Source: Anaerolineales bacterium
Lineage (GTDB): Bacteria > Chloroflexota > Anaerolineae > Anaerolineales > UBA4823
Assembly: GCA_016932955.1 (NCBI GenBank)
Contig: JAFGBV010000124.1
Location: 1 to 61,965 of the forward strand
Length of the DNA stretch: 61,965 bases
Direction of reading: 5' to 3'
The notes beneath the pieces are model-generated. The model made no database searches. It was not told the origin of the DNA and was given only the letters and a program-made list of their open reading frames with translations. How positions within the stretch are numbered: the stretch's first letter is position 1; every line of letters begins with the position of its first letter. Of the stretch, positions 40,631 through 50,203 are shown piece by piece. Both the position numbers and the translations under genes were made by a program.

Positions 40631-42058
40631 TCAGGCCTTTCTTCGCACCGCCAGGCTAAATCCAACCAAGCCAATCACAACCAATACGGCAAAAAAGATA
40701 CCTACAGCCAGCGAGCCGGCTGGTTGCGATTCGGGCGCAAGCGTGGCTGTAGCGCCGGCAGGTGTGCGGGAGGGCTTAGCTGTGGCTGTAGGGGGAGGCA
40801 CGCTCGGCTTGGGGGTATGGGTCACGGTCGCAGAGCTTGGCGTGAAGGTCAGCGTGGCGGGAGGCGTCACTTGCAGGATCAGCTTTTGATCCGGTCGGAT
40901 GATCGAATCATTGTTGAGTCCATTCCAGGCCATCAAATCAGCCACGGTAATCTCATACAGGCTGGCAATCCATGAAAGAGTCTCACCGCTCTGAATAATG
41001 TGATAGTAATTCCCGTCGCTGGCGGGGGTCAGCTTTTCGATGGGCGTGAGCGGGCGCGGCGTAGGACTGGGAGTAACCCGACCAGGGGAGATGAGCAAAA
41101 CCTGGCCTATCTGAAGCGGCCAATCTTGCTGGATACCATTCATCGCAAGGACCGAATCCACTGTCACACCATAAGCCACAGCGATGCTGATCAGAGCCTG
41201 GTAAGGCTGCACGGTGTGAACAATTTTGCCATCTGCATCTGGTGTGCTGGGCACGACCATGCCAACTGGCGTTGGCGTGGCATAGCCTTCCGTGTTGCTG
41301 CTGGGGATGAACAAACGCTGCCCCACCTGGAGCGCAGTATCTTGTGAAATGTTGTTCCAGAACTCAAGATCGCGGATGGTAATCCGATAAGCAATCGCAA
41401 TCGACCAGAAAGATTGCCCAGCTGCGACCACATGGTAGATATTTCCATCGGCGTCGGGGGTGGCAATTTGCACCGGCACAATCAACTGCGATACCGGCGG
41501 AACGTACGCACCAGGTGTGGGAGTGAAACCATCAGGGTAATTGTAATCGCCGCATGTCATCGCCGATGTGTAAGCAGCCTGCAAGACATAATAGGTCATA
41601 CCATTGGCTGCCTGCGCCACCCCCGCGCCGACATGGCAGTAAGCGGGATTGGTTGCCGGGCGCATGTGATCTGGATCCGACCAGACCAACATGATCTCAT
41701 CAATACTCAAGTAGCCAACAGCGAAGTTCTCGGTCGCCCACACCTCAGCACCACCCCCATAGCCGGCCGCGGCAATCCGGCCGCGCACATTGCCAATATG
41801 CCAGGACATCTGGTTGGCAGCCATGTATTCTGCAGTGGCCTGTGCAACAGCATTGACAATCGGATCTTCAATCAACGCCGGCAGGCCATAGGATACGCGC
41901 AGCGTATTCATGGCAATGATCAGGTCATAGGCAGTTACCCCGCTTGATTGGGCTGCGTTGGAGAATGGGTATGCGGCATTTACGATCATGCCAGGGTATA
42001 GAGACCCGATCAAAAAAATCGTCAGCAATAGACAGTAGAATTTGAGCTTAATTCGCAT
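40631..42058 (-). CDS. SCP/CAP domain surface protein with three LysM and C-terminal anchor
   Basis: The 475-residue protein has a signal peptide (about 1-29), an SCP/CAP domain (about 45-165; LIIAMNTLRVSYGLPALIED, HIGNVRGRIAAAGYGG, WSDPDHMRPATNPAYCHVGAG), three LysM domains (about 195-245, 265-315, 335-385), a Pro/Thr-rich region, and a C-terminal membrane helix followed by RRKA. LPXTG is absent, so anchoring is by the membrane segment. CAP plus LysM proteins are typical cell-envelope proteins of monoderm Chloroflexota. SD is weak. Confidence 0.88.
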   Translation of the reverse strand: MRIKLKFYCLLLTIFLIGSLYPGMIVNAAYPFSNAAQSSGVTAYDLIIAMNTLRVSYGLPALIEDPIVNAVAQATAEYMAANQMSWHIGNVRGRIAAAGYGGGAEVWATENFAVGYLSIDEIMLVWSDPDHMRPATNPAYCHVGAGVAQAANGMTYYVLQAAYTSAMTCGDYNYPDGFTPTPGAYVPPVSQLIVPVQIATPDADGNIYHVVAAGQSFWSIAIAYRITIRDLEFWNNISQDTALQVGQRLFIPSSNTEGYATPTPVGMVVPSTPDADGKIVHTVQPYQALISIAVAYGVTVDSVLAMNGIQQDWPLQIGQVLLISPGRVTPSPTPRPLTPIEKLTPASDGNYYHIIQSGETLSWIASLYEITVADLMAWNGLNNDSIIRPDQKLILQVTPPATLTFTPSSATVTHTPKPSVPPPTATAKPSRTPAGATATLAPESQPAGSLAVGIFFAVLVVIGLVGFSLAVRRKA

Positions 42059-42109
42059 GGGGTCACCATCTTTTCAGAGGGTTGAATTTGAGTGAAAGAA
42101 TAGAAATTG

Positions 42110-42127
42110 GCCTGAGGCAGCTCAGGC
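42110..42127 (-). terminator. possible weak terminator
   Basis: GCCTGAG/CTCAGGC stem with 4-nt loop overlaps the stop of the small gene at 42122. On the minus strand it is followed by CAATTTCT, only moderately U-rich. Confidence 0.4.
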
Positions 42128-42358
42128 AATCATTGGGCCGGGACCGATGCGTTCCAGGAACCAGCAGCGCGTCTCGCAGTCGAACAATAATTCGAACATC
42201 CGGCCACCGGTCACCATGACCAGGAAATGCAGCCCTTGCTCATCTTGCCATTGGCGCCCAACCGACTCGATCAGATATGTGCTTTTATTCCAGGTAAAGC
42301 GCAGTGGAGTAGATTTGCCAGTTTCACTAAAATGAACTGTAACTTCAATAGCTTCCAT
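42122..42358 (-). CDS. small conserved protein, DUF6504-like
   Basis: The 78-residue protein starts MEAIEVTVHFSETGKSTPLR and contains FTWNKSTYLIESVGRQWQDE and MFELLFDCETRCWFLERI. It has the short beta-rich W/Y pattern of DUF6504-type proteins, but this assignment is tentative. ATG 42358 is chosen over an ATG at 42367. It lies between pncC and the SCP gene on the same strand, 39 nt after pncC. Confidence 0.65.
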   Translation of the reverse strand: MEAIEVTVHFSETGKSTPLRFTWNKSTYLIESVGRQWQDEQGLHFLVMVTGGRMFELLFDCETRCWFLERIGPGPMIA

Positions 42359-42396
42359 AACAATCACTTCAGGGAATTTCTCGTCACGGGGTAATC

Positions 42397-42891
42397 CTAT
42401 TCTCTTGGAATCCGATCCTGGAGGTAATCAATCAGCAGTTGCAGTGCTGCCTCAGCGGAATGCTCTTTATTTTGAATACGATCGCCATTCCAGATAAATC
42501 GCCTGGCGAACTCGGCTTGAGGACTGCTGAGACCAATCCAGACCAGGCCAACAGGCTTTTCCGGCGTTCCACCTGTGGGGCCAGCAATTCCGCTGACACC
42601 CAGGCCTATATCAGCTGCTAAGGCAATGCGTACCCCGCGCGCCATCTCAATGACCGTCTCCGCACTCACCGCGCCGTGCTTTTCCAGCGTCTCCCAAAGC
42701 ACACCAAGAAGGCGCACCTTGGCCTCGTAAGCATAGGCCGTCACACTGCCCATGTAGCAGGTTGAAGAACCAGGCACATTGGTGAGACGGTGACCAACCA
42801 ATCCGCCCGTGCAGGATTCAGCCACCGCTAAGCGCAGGCCTTTCTGGCGCAACAGATCATTGACCTGGTTCTCAAGAGCTATACTATCCAT
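42397..42891 (-). CDS. pncC: nicotinamide-nucleotide amidohydrolase (CinA C-terminal family)
   Basis: The 164-residue protein has LAVAESCTGGLVGHRLTNVPG, GAVSAETVIEMARG and GVSGIAGPTGGTPEKPVG, which form the CinA/PncC active site that recycles NMN. ATG 42891 is preceded by TATAAT-N6, hence probably leaderless; longer in-frame starts read through the promoter. The CinA N-terminal COG1058 domain is absent, as usual for PncC. Confidence 0.92.
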   Translation of the reverse strand: MDSIALENQVNDLLRQKGLRLAVAESCTGGLVGHRLTNVPGSSTCYMGSVTAYAYEAKVRLLGVLWETLEKHGAVSAETVIEMARGVRIALAADIGLGVSGIAGPTGGTPEKPVGLVWIGLSSPQAEFARRFIWNGDRIQNKEHSAEAALQLLIDYLQDRIPRE

Positions 42892-42897
42892 GGAGCA

Positions 42898-42956
42898 ATT
42901 ATACAACACGCGAATAACTCGTACCCATTCACCTTTACCCAATCACCTGATACAAT
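42898..42956. promoter_or_regulatory. divergent promoters, pncC (-) and uvrC (+)
   Basis: On the minus strand TATAAT (42903-42898) is 6 nt before the pncC ATG. On the plus strand TACAAT (42951-42956) is 11 nt before the uvrC ATG, leaving a leader of about five nt and no SD. Confidence 0.6.
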
Positions 42957-42967
42957 CTAGCCTGCTT

Positions 42968-44845
42968 ATGGAAACATCCACTCATCTCCAGGGTATCCTG
43001 GATACCGCCCCGACAAAGCCCGGCTGTTATATCATGAAAGACAGCCAGGGAACTGTGATTTATGTGGGCAAGGCGATCAACCTGCGCAACCGGCTGCGCT
43101 CATATTTCCATGCCAGCGCGCAAGAAGAGCGCAAAACGCGCCAGTTAGTGCGCCAGATCCAAGATATCGAATGGATCGTGGTAGGCTCCGAACTGGAAGC
43201 ATTGATACTGGAGATGAATCTGATCAAAAAGCACCGCCCGCGCTACAACGTGCGATTGAAGGATGATAAACGCTACCCATATATTAAGATACATTGGGGA
43301 GAGGATTATCCGAAAGTCACTGTCACGCGCCAGGTCACCGATGCCGGTATCTCTGAGGATACAGCGCGCTATTACGGCCCCTACACCAGTGTATGGGCGG
43401 TGCACCAAACACTGGATGTGCTCAGGCGCATCTTCCCATACCTCACCTGCGACCGTGAGATCACCGGCAAAGATGAGCGCGCCTGCCTGTACTATGACAT
43501 CAAACTCTGTCTCGCCCCCTGTATTGGAGCAGTCAGCCGAGAGGAGTATCGCCAGATGATCGATGATCTGGGAAAATTCCTGGAAGGGCGCACGGATCCA
43601 ATCCTGGAGCGGTTGCAAAATGAAATGTCGCGGGCTGCAGAGGAGCTGCAATTTGAAAGGGCTGCTGCCCTGCGTGACCAAATCCAGGCTATACACCAAG
43701 TAGTTGAGCGGCAAAAGATCGTATTCAGCAGTGATTATGTTGACTCGGATGTAATCGCCATGGCGCGATCGAATGGAGATGCCTGTGTGCAGGTATTCTT
43801 CATCCGCGGTGGGAAGCTGATCGGGCGCGAATACTTCCTGATGGAAGGCGCTGAGGATATGCCCGACCCAGATGTGTTAGCGGGTTTTCTCAAACAGTTT
43901 TACGATCAGGCGCCTGTTGTACCCGACCAGTTGCTCTTACCACATGACATTGAAGAGATGCAGATCATCCAGGAGTGGTTGAACACCCAGCGCAGCGGAC
44001 AGAAAGTGGAGCTACGTATTCCACGAGAAGGGCAACAGCATGAACTGGTGCAAATGGCTGCCGAGAACGCCGCCGAAACACTGGCTGCACTTAAAGCACA
44101 ATGGGAAGCAGATTCACATCGCCAGGAGCAAGCCCTGGCAGAGCTGCAAGCCGTTTTTGGTCTAGATCAGCCACCCAACCGCATTGAATGCTATGATATA
44201 TCCAATACTCAGGGTACCGCAGCAGTGGGCAGTATGGTGGTCTTTGAGCGCGGTGTGCCCAAGAAAACCCATTACCGCCGCTTCAATATCCGCAGTGTAC
44301 AAGGCCCGGACGATTTTGCCAGCATGGAGGAAGTGCTCACCCGCCGCCTCAACCGTTGGAAATCTGCCCAAGAAATGGCCCAGAGCCCTGGCAAAAAGCC
44401 CGACCCTGCCTTCGCGTTGCTGCCGGATCTCCTCCTGGTTGATGGCGGAAAAGGGCAATTGGGGCGTGCAGTAGCTGTGCTCGAACGCTTCGAGCTGAAC
44501 GATAAATTTGCTGTGGCAGGGCTGGCAAAGCAAAACGAGGAGCTGTTCATCCCCGGCCACGCCTCATCGGTGATGCTGCCGCGCCACTCACAAGGCTTAT
44601 ATCTGGTGCAGCGTGTTCGCGATGAGGCGCACCGCTACGCGATCACCTCGCACCGTAGGCGCCGCGACAAAGCAGCTTTTGCTTCGCTGCTGGATCATAT
44701 TCCAGGTATTGGGCCTGCCCGGCGCAAGGCGCTGCTGGCAACTTTTGGCGATGTGGAGGCAATCCGCCAGGCATCACTGGATGAATTACAGAAGGTGTCC
44801 GGAATTACGTTAAAATTAGCCCAGCAAATCCAGGAGAACCTGTAG
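42968..44845 (+). CDS. uvrC: excinuclease ABC subunit C
   Basis: The 625-residue endonuclease makes both incisions around DNA lesions. It has the GIY-YIG domain (PTKPGCYIMKDSQGTVIYVG), the UVR domain (about 205-240, FERAAALRDQI), the RNase H-like domain (RIECYDISNTQGTAAVGSMV; LLVDGGKGQLGRAV), and the tail helix-hairpin-helix (DHIPGIGPARRKALL). ATG 42968 starts METSTHLQG; the in-frame upstream ATG at 42809 lies in the pncC gene. No SD. Confidence 0.97.
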   Translation: METSTHLQGILDTAPTKPGCYIMKDSQGTVIYVGKAINLRNRLRSYFHASAQEERKTRQLVRQIQDIEWIVVGSELEALILEMNLIKKHRPRYNVRLKDDKRYPYIKIHWGEDYPKVTVTRQVTDAGISEDTARYYGPYTSVWAVHQTLDVLRRIFPYLTCDREITGKDERACLYYDIKLCLAPCIGAVSREEYRQMIDDLGKFLEGRTDPILERLQNEMSRAAEELQFERAAALRDQIQAIHQVVERQKIVFSSDYVDSDVIAMARSNGDACVQVFFIRGGKLIGREYFLMEGAEDMPDPDVLAGFLKQFYDQAPVVPDQLLLPHDIEEMQIIQEWLNTQRSGQKVELRIPREGQQHELVQMAAENAAETLAALKAQWEADSHRQEQALAELQAVFGLDQPPNRIECYDISNTQGTAAVGSMVVFERGVPKKTHYRRFNIRSVQGPDDFASMEEVLTRRLNRWKSAQEMAQSPGKKPDPAFALLPDLLLVDGGKGQLGRAVAVLERFELNDKFAVAGLAKQNEELFIPGHASSVMLPRHSQGLYLVQRVRDEAHRYAITSHRRRRDKAAFASLLDHIPGIGPARRKALLATFGDVEAIRQASLDELQKVSGITLKLAQQIQENL

Positions 44846-44855
44846 GAGTTTCAAC

Positions 44856-45239
44856 ATGGCAAGCATTTGGTTTGTAGATGACGACAAAGAAATGAGCGAG
44901 GCCATAGGCTTGATGCTACGTGTAATAGATCATACCATGCGGTCTTTCACTGAAGCACGCCTGGCAGTGAGGGCACTGACGCAGGGTGAACGCCCTGACC
45001 TCTTGCTCCTGGATATCAGTATGCCGGAGATTTCTGGCATAGATATGCTCGAGTTCATCCGCAGAAAGCCCGAATGGCGAAATCTGCCTATTGTAATGCT
45101 TTCATCTGAGGCTTTTGATGCTCAAATTGACCGGGCTCTTGCTTTAGGTGCAGATGGCTTCGTAGGTAAACCCGTTACCATTGAGGAATTGGATGTTGCA
45201 ATCGAGCAAGCAATCCAAAAACATCAGTCCGGCTCCTGA
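44856..45239 (+). CDS. stand-alone response-regulator receiver
   Basis: The 127-residue protein is a single REC domain: acidic pocket VDDDKE, phosphoacceptor in LLLLDISMPEISG, Ser in VMLSSEAF and Lys in GKPVT. It has no output domain, so it probably acts by protein contact. GTAGGAGTTTC precedes ATG 44856, 10 nt after uvrC. The large minus-strand kinases 200 bp away are possible partners. Confidence 0.93.
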   Translation: MASIWFVDDDKEMSEAIGLMLRVIDHTMRSFTEARLAVRALTQGERPDLLLLDISMPEISGIDMLEFIRRKPEWRNLPIVMLSSEAFDAQIDRALALGADGFVGKPVTIEELDVAIEQAIQKHQSGS

Positions 45240-45286
45240 GGCAGCCTTGACAGTGAGCGCTATTTTACAAGGAAATAGGTAAGCAG

Positions 45287-45409
45287 ATGACAAAAAAGAA
45301 AAATACGAATACGACACAGCAGCGCGCAGTACGCTTGCAACAGATCATCATGGGTATCATTGGAGTGATCATTATCCTCTCCATGGTAATCTCGCTGATT
45401 GCCCGTTGA
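45287..45409 (+). CDS. 40-residue single-span membrane protein
   Basis: ATG 45287 opens MTKKKNTNTTQQRAVRLQQI, followed by a single hydrophobic helix IIMGIIGVIIILSMVISLIAR and stop. The Lys-rich start and short tail give a positive-inside orientation. AAATAGGT may be a weak SD. It is 47 nt after the receiver gene and converges with the hybrid kinase stop at 45416. No family was recognised; small one-helix proteins of this form are common in Anaerolineae and often modulate membrane partners. Confidence 0.6.
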   Translation: MTKKKNTNTTQQRAVRLQQIIMGIIGVIIILSMVISLIAR

Positions 45410-45415
45410 ACTTGA

Positions 45416-48400
45416 CTATTTGCGCAGCAGCGCCTGTATTGCGCTATTAAGCTCCTGCACAGTGAAGGGTTTTTGTAACCAGCTCACATCCCCCGCTTCG
45501 AGCAGCGCCTGATCACGCATTTCCAGCGGGTGACCTGTAACAAAAAGCATCTTGATATCCGACCAGCGTGAGCGCAACATCTGGTGAAGGGCAACGCCTC
45601 CCATTTCCGGCATCACCACATCAGTGACCACCAGGTCGATCAGGTTGAACTGGCCCTCAAACAGCTTCAGCGCTTCGCGGCCATTTGTAGCAGTAATCAC
45701 CCAAAAACCCTGTGCTTGTAATAATGCCTGCAAAGCTTCGCGGGTAGCATCATCATCTTCTACCACCAGCACCGTTAGTCCACTACCATCCAGTTTGGTT
45801 TGATGTTCCTGAGCAGCATCATCTCGTTCATCCACCCGTAAGCCTGGCAAATAAATAATAAACTCAGTGCCCATGTTCACTTGGCTGGATACATCGATAA
45901 AGCCCTGATGCTGCTTAACAATGCCATACACCTGCGCCAAGCCTAAACCGGTGCCTTTTCCTACAGGTTTGGTGGTATAAAATGGGTCAAAAATATGCGA
46001 TAGCTCTTCGGGAGGGATACCCACGCCATCATCTGCTACGCCAATGCGCACCCAATCACCCACGCTTAGCTCTGGATGCGGCAACTTGGCTCCGGGAGTA
46101 ATGCGCACCCGGCTCAGATCGAAACGCAAGTTACCCCCCTGCGGCATTGCATCACGAGCATTGACCGCCAAATTCATCACCACTTGCTGCAGGCGCGTCG
46201 GGTCTCCCTTGATCATATAGACGCCAGGCTGGTATTTCAATTCAAGGTGAATTATCTCTGGCAAAACACGCGAAAGCATCTTATCCAATTCCTTAACGAA
46301 AGGCAGTAGATCCATGGGAGTCTGTTCCATCACAGAGCGGCGGCTGAAATCCAGAATCTGGCGGATTAAACTGGTGGCGCGCTGAACTTGCTGCTGGATA
46401 ATATGCAATCGCTCCCGGCTTGTAGAAGCCAGCGTTTTATCCCCGATCAACAAATCTGTGTAAACCAGGATTGCTGCCATGATATTGTTAAAATCATGCG
46501 CAATCCCTGCCGCCAGTTGCCCCACAGTGGCAAGGCGCTCTTGCGTGCGGATACGCTCTTGATCTTCGCGCTCCTGCGTGATATCGCGAAGCGTGATCAC
46601 CCATTGGCGCGCATCACCGCCAATGGAGCGAGCCTCTGCTTCAAAGATCGCCCTCGGCGATTCGCTGAGCACGAATTCGATGGACGATTTCGGCATTTCA
46701 TCCTTATACTCCAGGCTAGCAAATTGTTCACAGAACTGAGCAATAGGATAAGGGCCAAGATGTGTGAGCACTTGGCCTGGTTCTCCAGCGCCCATACGTG
46801 CCAAGATTTGGCGTCCGAAGAGGTTGGCAATGAGCAAACGATAATTGCTATCCAATAGCAAAACTCCCACTGGCAACCGTTCGACCAGGCTTTCTAGACG
46901 ATACTGCTCTGCTGCCAGCAAATCCACCAAGTTTTGGATCTGCTGATAACCATCAGCATTGTTCAAGGCCAGCGCCACCTGTTGGCAAATTGCCTGAAGC
47001 AAATCCAGATGATCTGAGGAGAAAGCACCCTCCTCGCGATGCAATACAGAGATCACCCCCAGCAACCGTTCGCCGTCTATGATAGGGGCCATTAAAGCTG
47101 AACGGGCATCCTCATCCAGATCGGGCACATGTAACCAGCGAGTATCTTGCAATACATTAGCCACATTCACTGGCTGGCGCTCTTGAGCCACCCACCCTGC
47201 CAGGCCTACGCCTGGCGCCAACTTTAGCAGCTCAGCAACCTCACTGACCACATCTTTATCTCGACCATACAAGGCACATAACCGCAGCCGGTTGGTATCC
47301 GGGATGTAACGGAATCCCTCCCCTACCAACCCGCCCAACGCCTGGCAAGTGAGGGTGACCGCGCGGTTTAGAACCTCATCATGATCCAGTGTCGCAGCCA
47401 ACTCACGCCCTAGATCGTAGAGCAGGCCCAAGTGTCGGCGCTCCGTAGCAGCGCGCTTATAAAGACTGGCATTCTCAATCGCAATTGCAGCCTGATCACC
47501 CAACAAGCCCAATACGCGCAATTCTGCATCGGTGAAGCGATGTGGTTGGGGATAGGAAATGTTCATCACACCTACAACGCGCTGCCCGATCTTCAGCGGT
47601 AACCCCACCATGGCACCTTCCCAGTGGAAAGGTGCATCAGCAAAGAGTGGATGTCCCCTCATATTCGGGATCACCATTACCTCACCAGTACGGGCTACCG
47701 TATAAGTCAGGCCATCCTGACGCGGCTCTGGAACAGGCTCGCCACGCTTCCCATCTGGCAACAAAGCGGCACCAAAGGTTAGGCGCCTTGTGTCATCATG
47801 ATAGAGGTATATGTATGAATTATGCGCTCCGGGTAAAAATGCAAGGGCACTCTGCAACATGGCATACAATACTTCTTCCAGGTCCAGGCTGGCAGTCAGG
47901 GTCAGGCTCGCCTGGCGGAGAGCGAGCAGTTCAGTAGCGCGCTGCTCTTCTGCCTCAAAGTGCCGCGCATTCTCGATAGCCACTGCGGAGTGCAAAGCAA
48001 AGGTCTGGGCAATAACAATCTCTTCTTCACTGAAGCCATCCGGTGATGTGCGATCCAGGCTCAATAAGCCAATCACGCGGTCGCGCACCCAGAGTGGTAC
48101 CCCTAGCCAGGAATTGATATGCGCGCCGAGGGTAGTAACTTGCCAGCGCGGGTCTTGCTTTACATTGCAAATGACCAGGGGCTTGCCACTCCGCACCACC
48201 TCACCACAGGTCTGATCGGTAGCCAAGTCAAAAGATATGTTTTTTAGGATGGATATGTCGGCGTATTGATCAAAGCCCCACCACGTCTGAAAAACGATCC
48301 GCCCATCCTCTACCAACATTGTGGATCCACTATCGAAGTGAAGAACACGGCGTAACTGATCCAGAACGGCTTGCACCACCTGTTCGAGAGAAAGCGTGAA

Positions 48401-49741
48401 ACCAAAGACCGCAGCAGCATCACGTAGCGCTTCGGCGCGCTCCCGAATGCCTCGCTCCACTTCCAACAAACGCATATTTTCTAGAGCAATGGCAGCCTGG
48501 TCAGCAAACAAGCTGAGCAATTCCGAGTCCTCTTGGGTGAAACGTCGTCGTTCTATCTCATCTACCACCTGCAATACGCCAGTTACCTTGCTGTGCCAGC
48601 TCATCGGCACACTCAACACAGCAGTATAAGGCTGTTGGTCTTCATAAATTGCTGCACGATTATTCCACACCCTGTAATCATCGATAATCAGAGGCTTTCC
48701 GGTCTGAGCCACCAGCCCAGCAGCTCCTTCGCCAAATTTCATCGTGACGCCATGAAAGATTTCTCTTTCATCCAGGTGGTATTCATCCAATACCCTTACA
48801 ATCTGTTTATCGTCGTCACACACCAAAACAGTGCCCCCTTGCGCCTCCAGCAAGTTGACCGCTTGAATTACGATAGTATGTAGCAAAGACTCATAATCGT
48901 GCGGAGATGTAATTTTAAGAGAGGCGGCGTGCAATGCCGCCAGCTCTTCTGCACGGCGTTGCAGGGTTGCCTCCGACTGCTTACGGGCGGTAATATCCGT
49001 AAAAACCGCCATTGTGCCAGTAAACTTTCCCCCTGACAAGCGCGGAGAGCCACTCACCAGCGTATAGATACGGCTGCCATCCTTGCGCAACATTTGTAAC
49101 TCGTAACGATCTGAAACACCTTGCTTACGCCGGCGCACTGCTCGCGCCACGACCGAACGCTGGTCTTTGGGGACAATCATGTGCCACTTCTTACCGATCA
49201 ACTCATCAGCCTGATAGCCGAGCATGTAGGCGGCGGCAGGATTGACAAAAGCAATCTCTCCATCCAGGTTATCAACGATGATGCCATCAAAGATATTCTG
49301 AACAATCTCTTCGTTAAACTCTTTTAACCGCCATAATTCCTCCTCAGCAGTGCGGCGCGCTTGGCGACTGAGCGCTTCCTGGATCTCGCGATTCACCGCA
49401 GGGACGAGGCGCGTTAGCTCACCTTTCATCAAGTAATCATGAGCACCGGCTTTCATAGCACCCACTGCCAATTCTTCACCAATCGTTCCTGAAACGATGA
49501 TGAATGGCAGATCCAGGCCAGTATCTTGCATGAGCTTCAAGGCTGCCAGGCCGCTGAACTTTGGCAAGGCATAATCAGCGATCACCACATCCCAGGTTTT
49601 CTTCACCAGGGCATCCCGCATGGATGCGGAAGTAGCCACGCGCTCAAATTCGAGCTCGTACCCGGCGCGCTGCAATTCTCGGACGATCAGGAGAGCATCA
49701 TCCTCGAAGTCTTCAACCAGCAAAACCCGCAAGGTAGTCAT
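45416..49741 (-). CDS. hybrid sensor histidine kinase REC-PAS-GAFx4-PAS-HK-REC
   Basis: The 1441-residue cytosolic kinase has: REC (5-120, VVIADYALPKFSG), PAS (about 140-265), four GAF domains (about 285-435, 455-610, 625-785, 800-955), a second PAS-like region (970-1080), HisKA with phospho-His in GIAHDFNNIMAAIL (about 1085), HATPase (NLAVNARDAMPQGG; DDGVGIPPEE; GKGTGLGLAQVYG), and a terminal REC (VVTDVVMPEMGG). No membrane segment. It can receive phosphate at the front and pass it to its own tail. The ATG overlaps the preceding stop (TAATG), so it is coupled to the 50193 receiver and 51853 kinase. Confidence 0.95.
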   Translation of the reverse strand: MTTLRVLLVEDFEDDALLIVRELQRAGYELEFERVATSASMRDALVKKTWDVVIADYALPKFSGLAALKLMQDTGLDLPFIIVSGTIGEELAVGAMKAGAHDYLMKGELTRLVPAVNREIQEALSRQARRTAEEELWRLKEFNEEIVQNIFDGIIVDNLDGEIAFVNPAAAYMLGYQADELIGKKWHMIVPKDQRSVVARAVRRRKQGVSDRYELQMLRKDGSRIYTLVSGSPRLSGGKFTGTMAVFTDITARKQSEATLQRRAEELAALHAASLKITSPHDYESLLHTIVIQAVNLLEAQGGTVLVCDDDKQIVRVLDEYHLDEREIFHGVTMKFGEGAAGLVAQTGKPLIIDDYRVWNNRAAIYEDQQPYTAVLSVPMSWHSKVTGVLQVVDEIERRRFTQEDSELLSLFADQAAIALENMRLLEVERGIRERAEALRDAAAVFGFTLSLEQVVQAVLDQLRRVLHFDSGSTMLVEDGRIVFQTWWGFDQYADISILKNISFDLATDQTCGEVVRSGKPLVICNVKQDPRWQVTTLGAHINSWLGVPLWVRDRVIGLLSLDRTSPDGFSEEEIVIAQTFALHSAVAIENARHFEAEEQRATELLALRQASLTLTASLDLEEVLYAMLQSALAFLPGAHNSYIYLYHDDTRRLTFGAALLPDGKRGEPVPEPRQDGLTYTVARTGEVMVIPNMRGHPLFADAPFHWEGAMVGLPLKIGQRVVGVMNISYPQPHRFTDAELRVLGLLGDQAAIAIENASLYKRAATERRHLGLLYDLGRELAATLDHDEVLNRAVTLTCQALGGLVGEGFRYIPDTNRLRLCALYGRDKDVVSEVAELLKLAPGVGLAGWVAQERQPVNVANVLQDTRWLHVPDLDEDARSALMAPIIDGERLLGVISVLHREEGAFSSDHLDLLQAICQQVALALNNADGYQQIQNLVDLLAAEQYRLESLVERLPVGVLLLDSNYRLLIANLFGRQILARMGAGEPGQVLTHLGPYPIAQFCEQFASLEYKDEMPKSSIEFVLSESPRAIFEAEARSIGGDARQWVITLRDITQEREDQERIRTQERLATVGQLAAGIAHDFNNIMAAILVYTDLLIGDKTLASTSRERLHIIQQQVQRATSLIRQILDFSRRSVMEQTPMDLLPFVKELDKMLSRVLPEIIHLELKYQPGVYMIKGDPTRLQQVVMNLAVNARDAMPQGGNLRFDLSRVRITPGAKLPHPELSVGDWVRIGVADDGVGIPPEELSHIFDPFYTTKPVGKGTGLGLAQVYGIVKQHQGFIDVSSQVNMGTEFIIYLPGLRVDERDDAAQEHQTKLDGSGLTVLVVEDDDATREALQALLQAQGFWVITATNGREALKLFEGQFNLIDLVVTDVVMPEMGGVALHQMLRSRWSDIKMLFVTGHPLEMRDQALLEAGDVSWLQKPFTVQELNSAIQALLRK

Positions 49742-50193
49742 TAACGGATCAACCTGCTTCGCGGCGGGGGAACATTCAACACCAGCCAGTATAATTTTAA
49801 TTGTTTTACCGCCTCGGTGAACTGGGCAAAATCTACTGGCTTGCGAATATAGCTGTTTGCACCACGACTATAACTTTCCAGGATATCATTCTCTTCATCA
49901 GATGAGGTAAGCACCACCACCGGCAAGTGCCGCGTGCGTGCATCCTGACGAATCGTTTGTAAAACTTCCAGTCCATCCAGCTTTGGCAGTTTCAGATCCA
50001 GCAGGATCAGCTCGGGCAGTGTATACCTCCCCTGATCAGCATGGCTCCCTCTGGCAAATAGGATATCTAGAGCCTCAGCACCATCATGGGCGACCATGAT
50101 ATCATTTGCCACCTGGCCACTGCGCAAAGCGCGTAGGGTGAGCAATTCATCATCAGGATTATCTTCGACAAGCAGGATATATTTCTGTTCCAT
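49741..50193 (-). CDS. Rcp1-like single-domain response regulator
   Basis: The 150-residue REC protein has LLVEDNPDDELLTLRAL, LILLDLKLPKLDG with phosphoacceptor Asp, VVLTSSDEENDI and SYIRKPVDFAQF. The NPDD start and elongated insertion after beta 2 are typical of Rcp1 regulators paired with phytochrome-type kinases. ATG 50193 has TGAGG upstream; an in-frame ATG at 50268 lies inside the kinase gene. It lies between two kinases with 10 nt and one-base overlap. Confidence 0.93.
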   Translation of the reverse strand: MEQKYILLVEDNPDDELLTLRALRSGQVANDIMVAHDGAEALDILFARGSHADQGRYTLPELILLDLKLPKLDGLEVLQTIRQDARTRHLPVVVLTSSDEENDILESYSRGANSYIRKPVDFAQFTEAVKQLKLYWLVLNVPPPRSRLIR

Positions 50194-50203
50194 AAAATGG
50201 GCC

